From Osmia lignaria lignaria (lineage: Eukaryota; Arthropoda; Insecta; Hymenoptera; Megachilidae): a stretch of 64,000 nt of DNA. Under the pieces are notes generated by a model that was given only the letters and a program-made list of their open reading frames with translations, was not told where the DNA came from and ran no database searches. The stretch lies in NCBI RefSeq assembly GCF_051020975.1, contig NW_027478162.1:21700001-21764000 (forward strand). Reading direction: 5' to 3'. This document shows, one piece after another, positions 10,740-23,618 of the stretch. Numbering within the stretch: the first letter of the stretch is position 1; each line of letters opens with the position of its first letter. Position numbers and translations under genes: made by a program.

Positions 10740-11705
10740 CCATAGCTCGCTTCGTTTCCGAGATATTTGCAGATTTATCTCAAGGGAAGGGGCCTGACGG
10801 ACATATTTCGAGATATTTCTTCGTCTTGTTGTACTTCTTCTGCACAGCTAAGCTGGAAGTGGCATTTGCGGCTCGCACTAGTGCAGAGTTATCTCAAAGA
10901 AAGGGGCCACGGTGTTTCTGTATCCCTATTATGTTGGTGCGGCTTCGGAACTTTTAAATATCTCGATATATCTCGAAAACTACGCTTCTGATCAAAAAAT
11001 ATCATAGAACATAAATTGTAGGAAACATAATTCTCTACAAAAAACGTCTCTTAACATTTTGCCATAGCTCGCTTCGTTTCCGAGATATTTGCTGATTCAG
11101 CTCAAAGGAACTGGCCTGACGGACATATTTCGAGATATTTCTTCTTCTTGTTGTTCTTCTGCTGCACAGCTAACCTGGAAGTGGCATTTGCGGCTCGCAC
11201 TAGTGCAGAGTTATCTCAAAGAAAGGGGCCACGGTGTTTCTGTATCTCTATTATGTTGGTGCGGCTTCGGAACTTTTAAATATCTTGATATATCTCGAGA
11301 ACTACGCATCTGATCAGAAAATGTCATAGAAGATAAAAAGTAGGAAACTTAATTCTCTACAAAAAAGGTCTCTTAACATTTTGCCATAGCTAGCTTCGTT
11401 TCCGAGATATTTGCAGATTCAGCGCAAAGGAACTGGCCTGACGGATATATTTCGAGATATTTCTTCTTCTTGTTGTTCTTCTTCTGCACAGCTACACTGG
11501 AAGTGGCATTTCCAGCTCGCAATACTGCAGAGTTATCTCAAAGAAAGGGGCCACGGTGTTTCTGTATCACTATTATGTTGGTGCGGCTTCGGAACTTTTA
11601 AATATCTTGATATATCTCGAGAACTACGCATCTGATCAAAAAATATCATAGAACATAAAAAGTAGGAAACTTAATTCTCTACAAAAAAGGTCTCTTAACA
11701 TTTTG
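10740..11705. repeat. Nested three-monomer unit, copy 1 (m34-m36)
   Basis: The order is m34 (CTTCGTCTTGTTGTAC), m35 (TCAGCTC with TTCTGCTGCAC and a private GCTGATTCAG) and m36 (TCAGCGC, CTACACTGG, ATACTGCAG). It repeats in the next 966 bp and is carried along in the 18-monomer duplication, appearing again at 18467-19432. Confidence 0.88.
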
Positions 11706-12993
11706 CCATAGCTCGCTTCGTTTCCGAGATATTTGCAGATTTATCTCAAGGGAAGGGGCCTGACGGACATATTTCGAGATATTTCTTCGTCTTGTTGTAC
11801 TTCTTCTGCACAGCTAAGCTGGAAGTGGCATTTGCGGCTCGCACTAGCGCAGAGTTATCTCAAAGAAAGGGGCCACGGTGTTTCTGTATCCCTATTATGT
11901 TGGTGCGGCTTCGGAACTTTTAAATATCTCGATATATCTCGAAAACTACGCTTCTGATCCAAAAATATCATAGAACATAAATTGTAGGAAACATAATTCT
12001 CTACAAAAAACGTCTCTTAACATTTTGCCATAGCTCGCTTCGTTTCCGAGATATTTGCAGATTCAGCTCAAAGGAACTGGCCTGACGGACATATTTCGAG
12101 ATATTTCTTCTTCTTGTTGTTCTTCTGCTGCACAGCTAAGCTGGAAGTGGCATTTGCGGCTCGCACTAGTGCAGAGTTATCTCAAAGAAAGGGGCCACGG
12201 TGTTTCTGTATCTCTATTATGTTGGTGCGGCTTCGGAACTTTTAAATATCTTGATATATCTCGAGAACTACGCATCTGATCAGAAAATGTCATAGAAGAT
12301 AAAAAGTAGGAAACTTAATTCTCTACAAAAAAGGTCTCTTAACATTTTGCCATAGCTCGCTTCGTTTCCGAGATATTTGCAGATTCAGCTCAAAGGAACT
12401 GGCCTGACGGATATATTTCGAGATATTTCTTCTTCTTGTTGTTCTTCTTCTGCACAGCTACACTGGAAGTGGCATTTCCAGCTCGCAATACTGCAGAGTT
12501 ATCTCAAAGAAAGGGGCCACGGTGTTTCTGTATCACTATTATGTTGGTGCGGCTTCGGAACTTTTAAATATCTTGATATATCTCGAGAACTACGCATCTG
12601 ATCAGAAAATGTCATAGAAGATAAAAAGTAGGAAACTTAATTCTCTACAAAAAAGGTCTCTTAACATTTTGCCATAGCTCGCTTCGTTTCCGAGATATTT
12701 GCAGATTCAGCTCAAAGGAACTGGCCTGACGGATATATTTCGAGATATTTCTTCTTCTTGTTGTTCTTCTTCTGCACAGCTACACTGGAAGTGGCATTTC
12801 CAGCTCGCAATACTGCAGAGTTATCTCAAAGAAAGGGGCCACGGTGTTTCTGTATCCCTATTATGTTGGTGCGGCTTCGGAACTTTTAAATATCTCGATA
12901 TATCTCGAAAACTACGCTTCTGATCAAAAAATATCATAGAACATAAATTGTAGGAAACATAATTCTCTACAAAAAAGGTCTCTTAACATTTTG
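11706..12993. repeat. Nested three-monomer unit, copy 2, plus one extra monomer (m37-m40)
   Basis: m37, m38 and m39 repeat the types of m34, m35 and m36, with CACTAGCGC and CTGATCC private to m37. m40 repeats the 5' and middle part of m39 (CTACACTGG, ATACTGCAG) but has the GTATCCC/CGAAAAC 3' half of m37, so it is a hybrid. The ATACTGCAG word gives a PstI site to m36, m39 and m40. Confidence 0.85.
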
Positions 12994-15247
12994 CCATAGC
13001 TCGCTTCGTTTCCGAGATATTTGCAGATATATCTCAAGGGAAGGGGCCTGACGGACATATTTCGAGATATGTCTTCTTCTTGTTGTTCTTCTTCTGCACA
13101 GCTAAGCTGGAAGTGGCATTTACAGCTCGCAATAGTGCAGAGTTATCTCAAAGAAAGGGGCCACGGTGTTTCTGTATCTCTATTATGTTGGTGCGGCTTC
13201 GGAACTTTTAAATATCTTGATATATCTCGAGAACTACGCATCTGATCAGAAAATGTCATAGAAGATAAAAAGTAGGAAACTTAATTCTCTACAAAAAAGG
13301 TCTCTTAACATTTTGCCATAGCTCGCTTCGTTTCCGAGATATTTGCAGATTTATCTCAAGGGAAGGGGCCTAACGGACATATTTCGAGATATTTCTTCTT
13401 CTTGTTGTTCTTCTTCTGCACAGCTAAACTGGAAGTGGCATTTCCAGCTCGCAATAGTGCAGAGTTATCTCAAAGAGAGGGGCCACGGTGTTTCTGTATC
13501 TCTATTATGTTGGTGCGGCTTCGGAACTTTTAAATATCTTGATATATCTCGAGAACTACGCATCTGATCAAAAAATATCATAGAACATAAAAAGTAGGAA
13601 ACTTAATTCTCTACACAAAAGGTCTCTTAACATTTTGCCATAGCTCGCTTCGTTTCCGAGATATTTGCAGATTTATCTCAAGGGAAGGGGCCTGACGGAC
13701 ATATTTCGAGATATTTCTTCTTCTTGTTGTACTTCTTCTGCACAGCTAAGCTGGAAGTGGCATTTGCGGCTCGCACTAGTGCAGAGTTATCTCAAAGAAA
13801 GGGGCCACGGTGTTTCTGTATCTCTATTATGTTGGTGCGGCTTCGGAACTTTTAAATATCTCGATATATCTCGAAAACTACGCTTCTGATCAAAAAATAT
13901 CATAGAACATAAATTGTAGGAAACATAATTCTCTACAAAAAAGGTCTCTTAACATTTTGCCATAGCTCGCTTCGTTTCCGAGATATTTGAAGATTTATCT
14001 CAAGGGAAGGGGCCTAACGGACATATTTCGAGATATTTCTTCTTCTTGTTGTTCTTCCTCTGTACAGCTAAGCTGGAAGTGGCATTTGCAGCTCGCAATA
14101 GTGCAGAGTTATCTCAAAGAAAGGGGCCACGGTGTTTCTGTATCTCTATTATGTTGGTGCGGCTTCGGAACTTTTAAATATCTTGATATATCTCGAGAAC
14201 TACGCATCTGATCAAAAAATATCATAGAACATAAAAAGTAGGAAACTTAATTCTCTACAAAAATGGTCTCTTAACATTTTACCATAGCTCGCTTCGTTTC
14301 CGAGATATTTGCAGATTTATCTCAAGGGAAGGGGCCTGACGGACATATTTCGAGATATTTCTTCTTCTTGTTGTTCTTCTTCTGCACAGCTAAGCTGGAA
14401 GTGGCATTTGCGGCTCGCACTAGTGCAGAGTTATCTCAAAGAAAGGGGCCACGGTGTTTCTGTATCTCTATTATGTTGGTGCTGCTTCGGAACTTTTAAA
14501 TATCTCGATATATCTCGAAAACTACGCTTCTGATCAAAAAATATCATAGAACATAAATTGTAGGAAACATAATTCTCTACAAAAAACGTCTCTTAACATT
14601 TTGCCATAGCCCGCTTCGTTTCCGAGATATTTGCAGATTTATCTCAAGGGAAGGGGCCTAACGGACATATTTCGAGATATTTCTTCTTCTTGTTGTTCTT
14701 CTTCTGCACAGCTAAACTGGAAGTGGCATTTCCAGCTCGCAATAGTACAGAGTTATCTCAAAGAAAGGGGCCACGGTGTTTCTGTATCTCTATTATGTTG
14801 GTGCGGCTTCGGAACTTTTGAATATCTCGATATATCTCGAAAACTACGCTTCTGATCAAAAAATATCATAGAACATAAAAAGTAGGAAACATAATTCTCT
14901 ACAAAAAAGGTCTCTTAACATTTTGCCATAGCTCGCTTCGTTTCCGAGATATTTGCAGATTTATCTCAAGGGAAGGGGCCTAACGGACATATTTCGAGAT
15001 ATTTCTTCTTCTTGTTGTTCTTCTTCTGCACAGCTAAACTGGAAGTGGCATTTCCAGCTCGCAATAGTGCAGAGTTATCTCAAAGAGAGGGGCCACGGTG
15101 TTTCTGTATCTCTATTATGTTGGTGCGGCTTCGGAACTTTTAAATATCTTGATATATCTCGAGAGCTACGCGTCTGATCAAAAAATATCATAGAACATAA
15201 AAAGTAGGAAACTTAATTCTCTACAAAAAAGGTCTCTCAACATTTTG

Positions 15248-16213
15248 CCATAGCTCGCTTCGTTTCCGAGATATTTGCAGATTTATCTCAAGGGAAGGGG
15301 CCTGACGGACATATTTCGAGATATTTCTTCTTCTTGTTGTTCTTCTTTTGCACAGCTAAGCTGGAAGTGGCATTTACAGCTCGCAATAGTGCAGAGTTAT
15401 CTCAAAGAAAGGGGCCACGGTGTTTCTGTATCTCTATTATGTTGGTGCGGCTTCGGAACTTTTAAATATCTTGATATATCTCGAGAACTACGCATCTGAT
15501 CAAAAAATATCATAGAACATAAAAAGTAGGAAACTTAATTCTCTACAAAAAAGGTCTCTTAACATTTTGCCATAGCTCGCTTCGTTTCCGAGATATTTGC
15601 AGATTCAGCTCAAAGGAACTGGCCTAACGGACATATTTCGAGATATTTCTTCTTCTTGTTGTTCTTCTTCTGCACAGCTAAGCTGGAAGTGGCATTTGCG
15701 GCTCGCACTAGTGCAGAGTTATCTCAAAGAAAGGGGCCACGGTGTTTCTGTATCTCTATTATGTTGGTGCGGCTTTGGAACTTTTAAATATCTCGATATA
15801 TCTCGAAAACTACGCTTCTGATCAAAAAATATCATAGAACATAAATTGTAGGAAACATAATTCTCTACAAAAAAGGTCTCTTAACATTTTGCCATAGCTC
15901 GCTTCGTTTCCGAGATATTTGCAGATATATCTCAAGGGAAGGGGCCTGACGGACATATTTCGAGATATTTCTTCTTCTTGTTGTTCTTCTCCTGCACAGC
16001 TAAGCTGGAAGTGGCATTTACAGCTCGCAATACTGCTGAGTTATCTCAAAGAAAGGGGCCACGGTGTTTCTGTATCTCTATTATGTTGGTGCGGCTTCGG
16101 AACTTTTAAAAATCTCGATATATCTCGAAAACTACGCTTCTGATCAAAAAATATCATAGAACATAAATTGTAGGAAACATAATTCTCTACAAAAAACGTC
16201 TCTTAACATTTTG
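15248..16213. repeat. Three-monomer block, copy 2 (m48-m50)
   Basis: m48 and m49 match m27 and m28. m50 matches m29 in its first two thirds (CTTCTCCTGCAC, ATACTGCTGAG) but then switches to TTTTAAAAATCTCG and the CGAAAACTACGCTTC tail. The 3' part therefore resembles m26 and not m29, which makes m50 a hybrid monomer. Confidence 0.88.
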
Positions 16214-17178
16214 CAATAGCTCGCTTCGTTTCCGAGATATTTGCAGATTCAGCTCAAAGGAACTGGCCTGACGGACATATTTCGAGATATTTCTTCTTCT
16301 TGTTGTTCTTCCTCTGCACAGCTAAGCTGGAAGTGGCATTTGCAGCTCGCAATAGTGCAGAGTTATCTCAAAGAAAGGGGCCACGGTGTTTCTGTATCTC
16401 TATTATGTTGGTGCGGCTTCGGAACTTTTAAATATCTTGATATATCTCGAGAACTACGCATCTGATCAAAAAATATCATAGAACATAAAAAGTAGGAAAC
16501 TGAATTCTCTACAAAAAAGGTCTCTTAACATTTTGCCATAGCTCGCTTCGTTTCCGAGATATTTGCAGATATATCTCAAGGGAAGGGGCCTGACGGACAT
16601 ATTTCGAGATATGTCTTCTTCTTGTTGTTCTTCTTCTGCACAGCTAAGCTGGAAGTGGCATTTACAGCTCGCAATAGTGCAGAGTTATCTCAAAGAAAGG
16701 GGCCACGGTGTTTCTGCATCTCTATTATGTTGGTGCGGCTTCGGAACTTTTAAATATCTTGATATATCTCGAGAACTACGCATCTGATCAAAAAATATCA
16801 TAGAACATAAAAAGTAGGAAACTTAATTCTCTACAAAAAAGGTCTCTTAACATTTTGCCATAGCTCGCTTCGTTTCCGAGATATTTGCAGATTTATCTCA
16901 AGGGAAGGGGCCTAACGGACATATTTCGAGATATTTCTTCTTCTTGTTGTTCTTCTTCTGCACAGCTAAACTGGAAGTGGCATTTCCAGCTCGCAATAGT
17001 GCAGAGTTATCTCAAAGAGAGGGGCCACGGTGTTTCTGTATCTCTATTATGTTGGTGCGGCTTCGGAACTTTTAAATATCTTGATATATCTCGAGAACTA
17101 CGCATCTGATCAAAAAATATCATAGAACATAAAAAGTAGGAAACTTAATTCTCTACAAAACGGTCTCTTAACATTTTG
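16214..17178. repeat. Three-monomer block m51-m53 bridging to the second 18-monomer copy
   Basis: m51 has TCAGCTC with TTTTGCAATAG at its left junction and GGAAACTGAATT at its end. m52 (TTTCTGCATC) matches m32 and m56, and m53 (CTAAACTGG, TTTCCAGCTC, GAGAGGGG) matches m33 and m57, so this pair exists three times. m53 is 321 bp and shares the CTACAAAACGGTC tail with m29. Confidence 0.87.
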
Positions 17179-20100
17179 CCATAGCTCGCTTCGTTTCCGA
17201 GATATTTGCAGATTTATCTCAAGGGAAGGGGCCTGACGGACATATTTCGAGATATTTCTTCGTCTTGTTGTACTTCTTCTGCACAGCTAAGCTGGAAGTG
17301 GCATTTGCGGCTCGCACTAGTGCAGAGTTATCTCAAAGAAAGGGGCCACGGTGTTTCTGTATCTCTATTATGTTGGTGCGGCTTCGGAACTTTTAAATAT
17401 CTTGATATATCTCGAGAACTACGCATCTGATCAGAAAATGTCATAGAAGATAAAAAGTGGGAACCTTAATTCTCTACAAAAAAGGTCTCTTAACATTTTG
17501 CCATAGCTCGCTTCGGTTCCGAGATATTTGCAGATTCAGCTCAAAGGAACTGGCCTGACGGATATATTTCGAGATATTTCTTCTTCTTGTTGTTCTTCCT
17601 CTGCACAGCTAAGCTGGAAGTGGCATTTGCAGCTCGCAATAGTGCAGAGTTATCTCAAAGAAAGGGGCCACGGTGTTTCTGTATCTCTATTATGTTGGTG
17701 CGGCTTCGGAACTTTTAAATATCTTGATATATCTCGAGAACTACGCATCTCATCAAAAAATATCATAGAACATAAAAAGTAGGAAACTTAATTCTCTACA
17801 AAAAAGGTCTCTTAACATTTTGCCATAGCTCGCTTCGTTTCCGAGATATTTGCAGATATATCTCAAGGGAAGGGGCCTGACGGACATATTTCGAGATATG
17901 TCTTCTTCTTGTTGTTCTTCTTCTGCACAGCTAAGCTGGAAGTGGCATTTACAGCTCGCAATAGTGCAGAGTTATCTCAAAGAAAGGGGCCACGGTGTTT
18001 CTGCATCTCTATTATGTTGGTGCGGCTTCGGAACTTTTAAATATCTTGATATATCTCGAGAACTACGCATCTGATCAAAAAATATCATAGAACATAAAAA
18101 GTAGGAAACTTAATTCTCTACAAAAAAGGTCTCTTAACATTTTGCCATAGCTCGCTTCGTTTCCGAGATATTTGCAGATTTATCTCAAGGGAAGGGGCCT
18201 AACGGACATATTTCGAGATATTTCTTCTTCTTGTTGTTCTTCTTCTGCACAGCTAAACTGGAAGTGGCATTTCCAGCTCGCAATAGTGCAGAGTTATCTC
18301 AAAGAGAGGGGCCACGGTGTTTCTGTATCTCTATTATGTTGGTGCGGCTTCGGAACTTTTAAATATCTTGATATATCTCGAGAACTACGCATCTGATCAA
18401 AAAATATCATAGAACATAAAAAGTAGGAAACTTAATTCTCTACAAAAAAGGTCTCTTAACATTTTGCCATAGCTCGCTTCGTTTCCGAGATATTTGCAGA
18501 TTTATCTCAAGGGAAGGGGCCTGACGGACATATTTCGAGATATTTCTTCGTCTTGTTGTACTTCTTCTGCACAGCTAAGCTGGAAGTGGCATTTGCGGCT
18601 CGCACTAGTGCAGAGTTATCTCAAAGAAAGGGGCCACGGTGTTTCTGTATCCCTATTATGTTGGTGCGGCTTCGGAACTTTTAAATATCTCGATATATCT
18701 CGAAAACTACGCTTCTGATCAAAAAATATCATAGAACATAAATTGTAGGAAACATAATTCTCTACAAAAAACGTCTCTTAACATTTTGCCATAGCTCGCT
18801 TCGTTTCCGAGATATTTGCTGATTCAGCTCAAAGGAACTGGCCTGACGGACATATTTCGAGATATTTCTTCTTCTTGTTGTTCTTCTGCTGCACAGCTAA
18901 CCTGGAAGTGGCATTTGCGGCTCGCACTAGTGCAGAGTTATCTCAAAGAAAGGGGCCACGGTGTTTCTGTATCTCTATTATGTTGGTGCGGCTTCGGAAC
19001 TTTTAAATATCTTGATATATCTCGAGAACTACGCATCTGATCAGAAAATGTCATAGAAGATAAAAAGTAGGAAACTTAATTCTCTACAAAAAAGGTCTCT
19101 TAACATTTTGCCATAGCTAGCTTCGTTTCCGAGATATTTGCAGATTCAGCGCAAAGGAACTGGCCTGACGGATATATTTCGAGATATTTCTTCTTCTTGT
19201 TGTTCTTCTTCTGCACAGCTACACTGGAAGTGGCATTTCCAGCTCGCAATACTGCAGAGTTATCTCAAAGAAAGGGGCCACGGTGTTTCTGTATCACTAT
19301 TATGTTGGTGCGGCTTCGGAACTTTTAAATATCTTGATATATCTCGAGAACTACGCATCTGATCAAAAAATATCATAGAACATAAAAAGTAGGAAACTTA
19401 ATTCTCTACAAAAAAGGTCTCTTAACATTTTGCCATAGCTCGCTTCGTTTCCGAGATATTTGCAGATTTATCTCAAGGGAAGGGGCCTGACGGACATATT
19501 TCGAGATATTTCTTCGTCTTGTTGTACTTCTTCTGCACAGCTAAGCTGGAAGTGGCATTTGCGGCTCGCACTAGCGCAGAGTTATCTCAAAGAAAGGGGC
19601 CACGGTGTTTCTGTATCCCTATTATGTTGGTGCGGCTTCGGAACTTTTAAATATCTCGATATATCTCGAAAACTACGCTTCTGATCCAAAAATATCATAG
19701 AACATAAATTGTAGGAAACATAATTCTCTACAAAAAACGTCTCTTAACATTTTGCCATAGCTCGCTTCGTTTCCGAGATATTTGCAGATTCAGCTCAAAG
19801 GAACTGGCCTGACGGACATATTTCGAGATATTTCTTCTTCTTGTTGTTCTTCTGCTGCACAGCTAAGCTGGAAGTGGCATTTGCGGCTCGCACTAGTGCA
19901 GAGTTATCTCAAAGAAAGGGGCCACGGTGTTTCTGTATCTCTATTATGTTGGTGCGGCTTCGGAACTTTTAAATATCTTGATATATCTCGAGAACTACGC
20001 ATCTGATCAGAAAATGTCATAGAAGATAAAAAGTAGGAAACTTAATTCTCTACAAAAAAGGTCTCTTAACATTTTGCCATAGCTCGCTTCGTTTCCGAGA

Positions 20101-22974
20101 TATTTGCAGATTCAGCTCAAAGGAACTGGCCTGACGGATATATTTCGAGATATTTCTTCTTCTTGTTGTTCTTCTTCTGCACAGCTACACTGGAAGTGGC
20201 ATTTCCAGCTCGCAATACTGCAGAGTTATCTCAAAGAAAGGGGCCACGGTGTTTCTGTATCACTATTATGTTGGTGCGGCTTCGGAACTTTTAAATATCT
20301 TGATATATCTCGAGAACTACGCATCTGATCAGAAAATGTCATAGAAGATAAAAAGTAGGAAACTTAATTCTCTACAAAAAAGGTCTCTTAACATTTTGCC
20401 ATAGCTCGCTTCGTTTCCGAGATATTTGCAGATTCAGCTCAAAGGAACTGGCCTGACGGATATATTTCGAGATATTTCTTCTTCTTGTTGTTCTTCTTCT
20501 GCACAGCTACACTGGAAGTGGCATTTCCAGCTCGCAATACTGCAGAGTTATCTCAAAGAAAGGGGCCACGGTGTTTCTGTATCCCTATTATGTTGGTGCG
20601 GCTTCGGAACTTTTAAATATCTCGATATATCTCGAAAACTACGCTTCTGATCAAAAAATATCATAGAACATAAATTGTAGGAAACATAATTCTCTACAAA
20701 AAAGGTCTCTTAACATTTTGCCATAGCTCGCTTCGTTTCCGAGATATTTGCAGATATATCTCAAGGGAAGGGGCCTGACGGACATATTTCGAGATATGTC
20801 TTCTTCTTGTTGTTCTTCTTCTGCACAGCTAAGCTGGAAGTGGCATTTACAGCTCGCAATAGTGCAGAGTTATCTCAAAGAAAGGGGCCACGGTGTTTCT
20901 GTATCTCTATTATGTTGGTGCGGCTTCGGAACTTTTAAATATCTTGATATATCTCGAGAACTACGCATCTGATCAGAAAATGTCATAGAAGATAAAAAGT
21001 AGGAAACTTAATTCTCTACAAAAAAGGTCTCTTAACATTTTGCCATAGCTCGCTTCGTTTCCGAGATATTTGCAGATTTATCTCAAGGGAAGGGGCCTAA
21101 CGGACATATTTCGAGATATTTCTTCTTCTTGTTGTTCTTCTTCTGCACAGCTAAACTGGAAGTGGCATTTCCAGCTCGCAATAGTGCAGAGTTATCTCAA
21201 AGAGAGGGGCCACGGTGTTTCTGTATCTCTATTATGTTGGTGCGGCTTCGGAACTTTTAAATATCTTGATATATCTCGAGAACTACGCATCTGATCAAAA
21301 AATATCATAGAACATAAAAAGTAGGAAACTTAATTCTCTACACAAAAGGTCTCTTAACATTTTGCCATAGCTCGCTTCGTTTCCGAGATATTTGCAGATT
21401 TATCTCAAGGGAAGGGGCCTGACGGACATATTTCGAGATATTTCTTCTTCTTGTTGTACTTCTTCTGCACAGCTAAGCTGGAAGTGGCATTTGCGGCTCG
21501 CACTAGTGCAGAGTTATCTCAAAGAAAGGGGCCACGGTGTTTCTGTATCTCTATTATGTTGGTGCGGCTTCGGAACTTTTAAATATCTCGATATATCTCG
21601 AAAACTACGCTTCTGATCAAAAAATATCATAGAACATAAATTGTAGGAAACATAATTCTCTACAAAAAAGGTCTCTTAACATTTTGCCATAGCTCGCTTC
21701 GTTTCCGAGATATTTGAAGATTTATCTCAAGGGAAGGGGCCTAACGGACATATTTCGAGATATTTCTTCTTCTTGTTGTTCTTCCTCTGTACAGCTAAGC
21801 TGGAAGTGGCATTTGCAGCTCGCAATAGTGCAGAGTTATCTCAAAGAAAGGGGCCACGGTGTTTCTGTATCTCTATTATGTTGGTGCGGCTTCGGAACTT
21901 TTAAATATCTTGATATATCTCGAGAACTACGCATCTGATCAAAAAATATCATAGAACATAAAAAGTAGGAAACTTAATTCTCTACAAAAATGGTCTCTTA
22001 ACATTTTACCATAGCTCGCTTCGTTTCCGAGATATTTGCAGATTTATCTCAAGGGAAGGGGCCTGACGGACATATTTCGAGATATTTCTTCTTCTTGTTG
22101 TTCTTCTTCTGCACAGCTAAGCTGGAAGTGGCATTTGCGGCTCGCACTAGTGCAGAGTTATCTCAAAGAAAGGGGCCACGGTGTTTCTGTATCTCTATTA
22201 TGTTGGTGCTGCTTCGGAACTTTTAAATATCTCGATATATCTCGAAAACTACGCTTCTGATCAAAAAATATCATAGAACATAAATTGTAGGAAACATAAT
22301 TCTCTACAAAAAACGTCTCTTAACATTTTGCCATAGCCCGCTTCGTTTCCGAGATATTTGCAGATTTATCTCAAGGGAAGGGGCCTAACGGACATATTTC
22401 GAGATATTTCTTCTTCTTGTTGTTCTTCTTCTGCACAGCTAAACTGGAAGTGGCATTTCCAGCTCGCAATAGTACAGAGTTATCTCAAAGAAAGGGGCCA
22501 CGGTGTTTCTGTATCTCTATTATGTTGGTGCGGCTTCGGAACTTTTGAATATCTCGATATATCTCGAAAACTACGCTTCTGATCAAAAAATATCATAGAA
22601 CATAAAAAGTAGGAAACATAATTCTCTACAAAAAAGGTCTCTTAACATTTTGCCATAGCTCGCTTCGTTTCCGAGATATTTGCAGATTTATCTCAAGGGA
22701 AGGGGCCTAACGGACATATTTCGAGATATTTCTTCTTCTTGTTGTTCTTCTTCTGCACAGCTAAACTGGAAGTGGCATTTCCAGCTCGCAATAGTGCAGA
22801 GTTATCTCAAAGAGAGGGGCCACGGTGTTTCTGTATCTCTATTATGTTGGTGCGGCTTCGGAACTTTTAAATATCTTGATATATCTCGAGAGCTACGCGT
22901 CTGATCAAAAAATATCATAGAACATAAAAAGTAGGAAACATAATTCTCTACAAAAAAGGTCTCTTAACATTTTG
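17179..22974. repeat. Eighteen-monomer segment, copy 2 (m54-m71)
   Basis: It repeats m30-m47 in the same order with matching rare alleles. I found no difference at the markers compared before the last tail. m71 ends GGAAACATAATT where m47 has GGAAACTTAATT, and m71 is followed by m72, which is of nearly the same type. The near identity across about 5.8 kb says the duplication is far more recent than the divergence between neighbouring monomers. Confidence 0.95.
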
Positions 22975-23618
22975 CCATAGCTCGCTTCGTTTCCGAGATA
23001 TTTGCAGATTTATCTCAAGGGAAGGGGCCTAACGGACATATTTCGAGATATTTCTTCTTCTTGTTGTTCTTCATCTGCACAGCTAAACTGGAAGTGGCAT
23101 TTCCAGCTCGCAATAGTGCAGAGTTATCTCAAAGAGAGGGGCCACGGTGTTTCTGTATCTCTATTATGTTGGTGCGGCTTCGGAACTTTTAAATATCTTG
23201 ATATATCTCGAGAGCTACGCGTCTGATCAAAAAATATCATAGAACATAAAAAGTAGGAAACATAATTCTCTACAAAAAAGGTCTCTTAACATTTTGGCAT
23301 AGCTCGCTTCGTTTCCGAGATATTTGCAGATTTACCTCAAGGGAAATGGCCTGACGGACATATTTCGAGATATTTCTTCTTCTTGTTGTTCTTCTTCTGC
23401 ACAGCTAAGCTGGAAGTGGCATTTGCGGCTCGCACTAGTGCAGAGTTATCTCAAAGAAAGGGGCCACGGTGTTTCTGTATCTCTATTATGTTGGTGCTGC
23501 TTCGGAACTTTTAAATATCTTGATATATCTCGAGAACTACGCATCTGATCAAAAAATATCATAGAACATAAAAAGTAGGAAACTTAATTCTCTACAAAAA
23601 AGGTCTCTTAACATTTTA
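22975..23618. repeat. Monomers m72-m73
   Basis: m72 repeats the m71 type (CTAAACTGG, TTTCCAGCTC, CTCGAGAGCTACGCGTC) with a private CTTCATCTGCAC. m73 has TTTACCTCAAGGGAAATGG, shared with m87, and GGTGCTGCTTC, shared with m45, m69, m89, m175 and m184. Its left junction has the rare CATTTTGGCAT. Confidence 0.85.

Larger units (their letters stand above)
9452..15247. repeat. Eighteen-monomer segment, copy 1 (m30-m47); part of a 24-monomer super-unit
   Basis: Eighteen consecutive monomers recur at 17179-22974, offset 7,727 bp (24 monomers minus one base). All 18 open frames translate identically in both copies. Rare markers line up too: CATAGCTAGC near 11391 and 19118, CTGATCC near 11955 and 19682, CTACACAAAAG near 13612 and 21339, CATTTTACC near 14277 and 22004, and CATAGCCCGC near 14605 and 22332. 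Similarity also extends a little into m29/m53 on the left. It stops in the tail of m47, which has GGAAACTTAATT and GTCTCTCAAC where m71 has GGAAACATAATT and GTCTCTTAAC. Confidence 0.96.
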
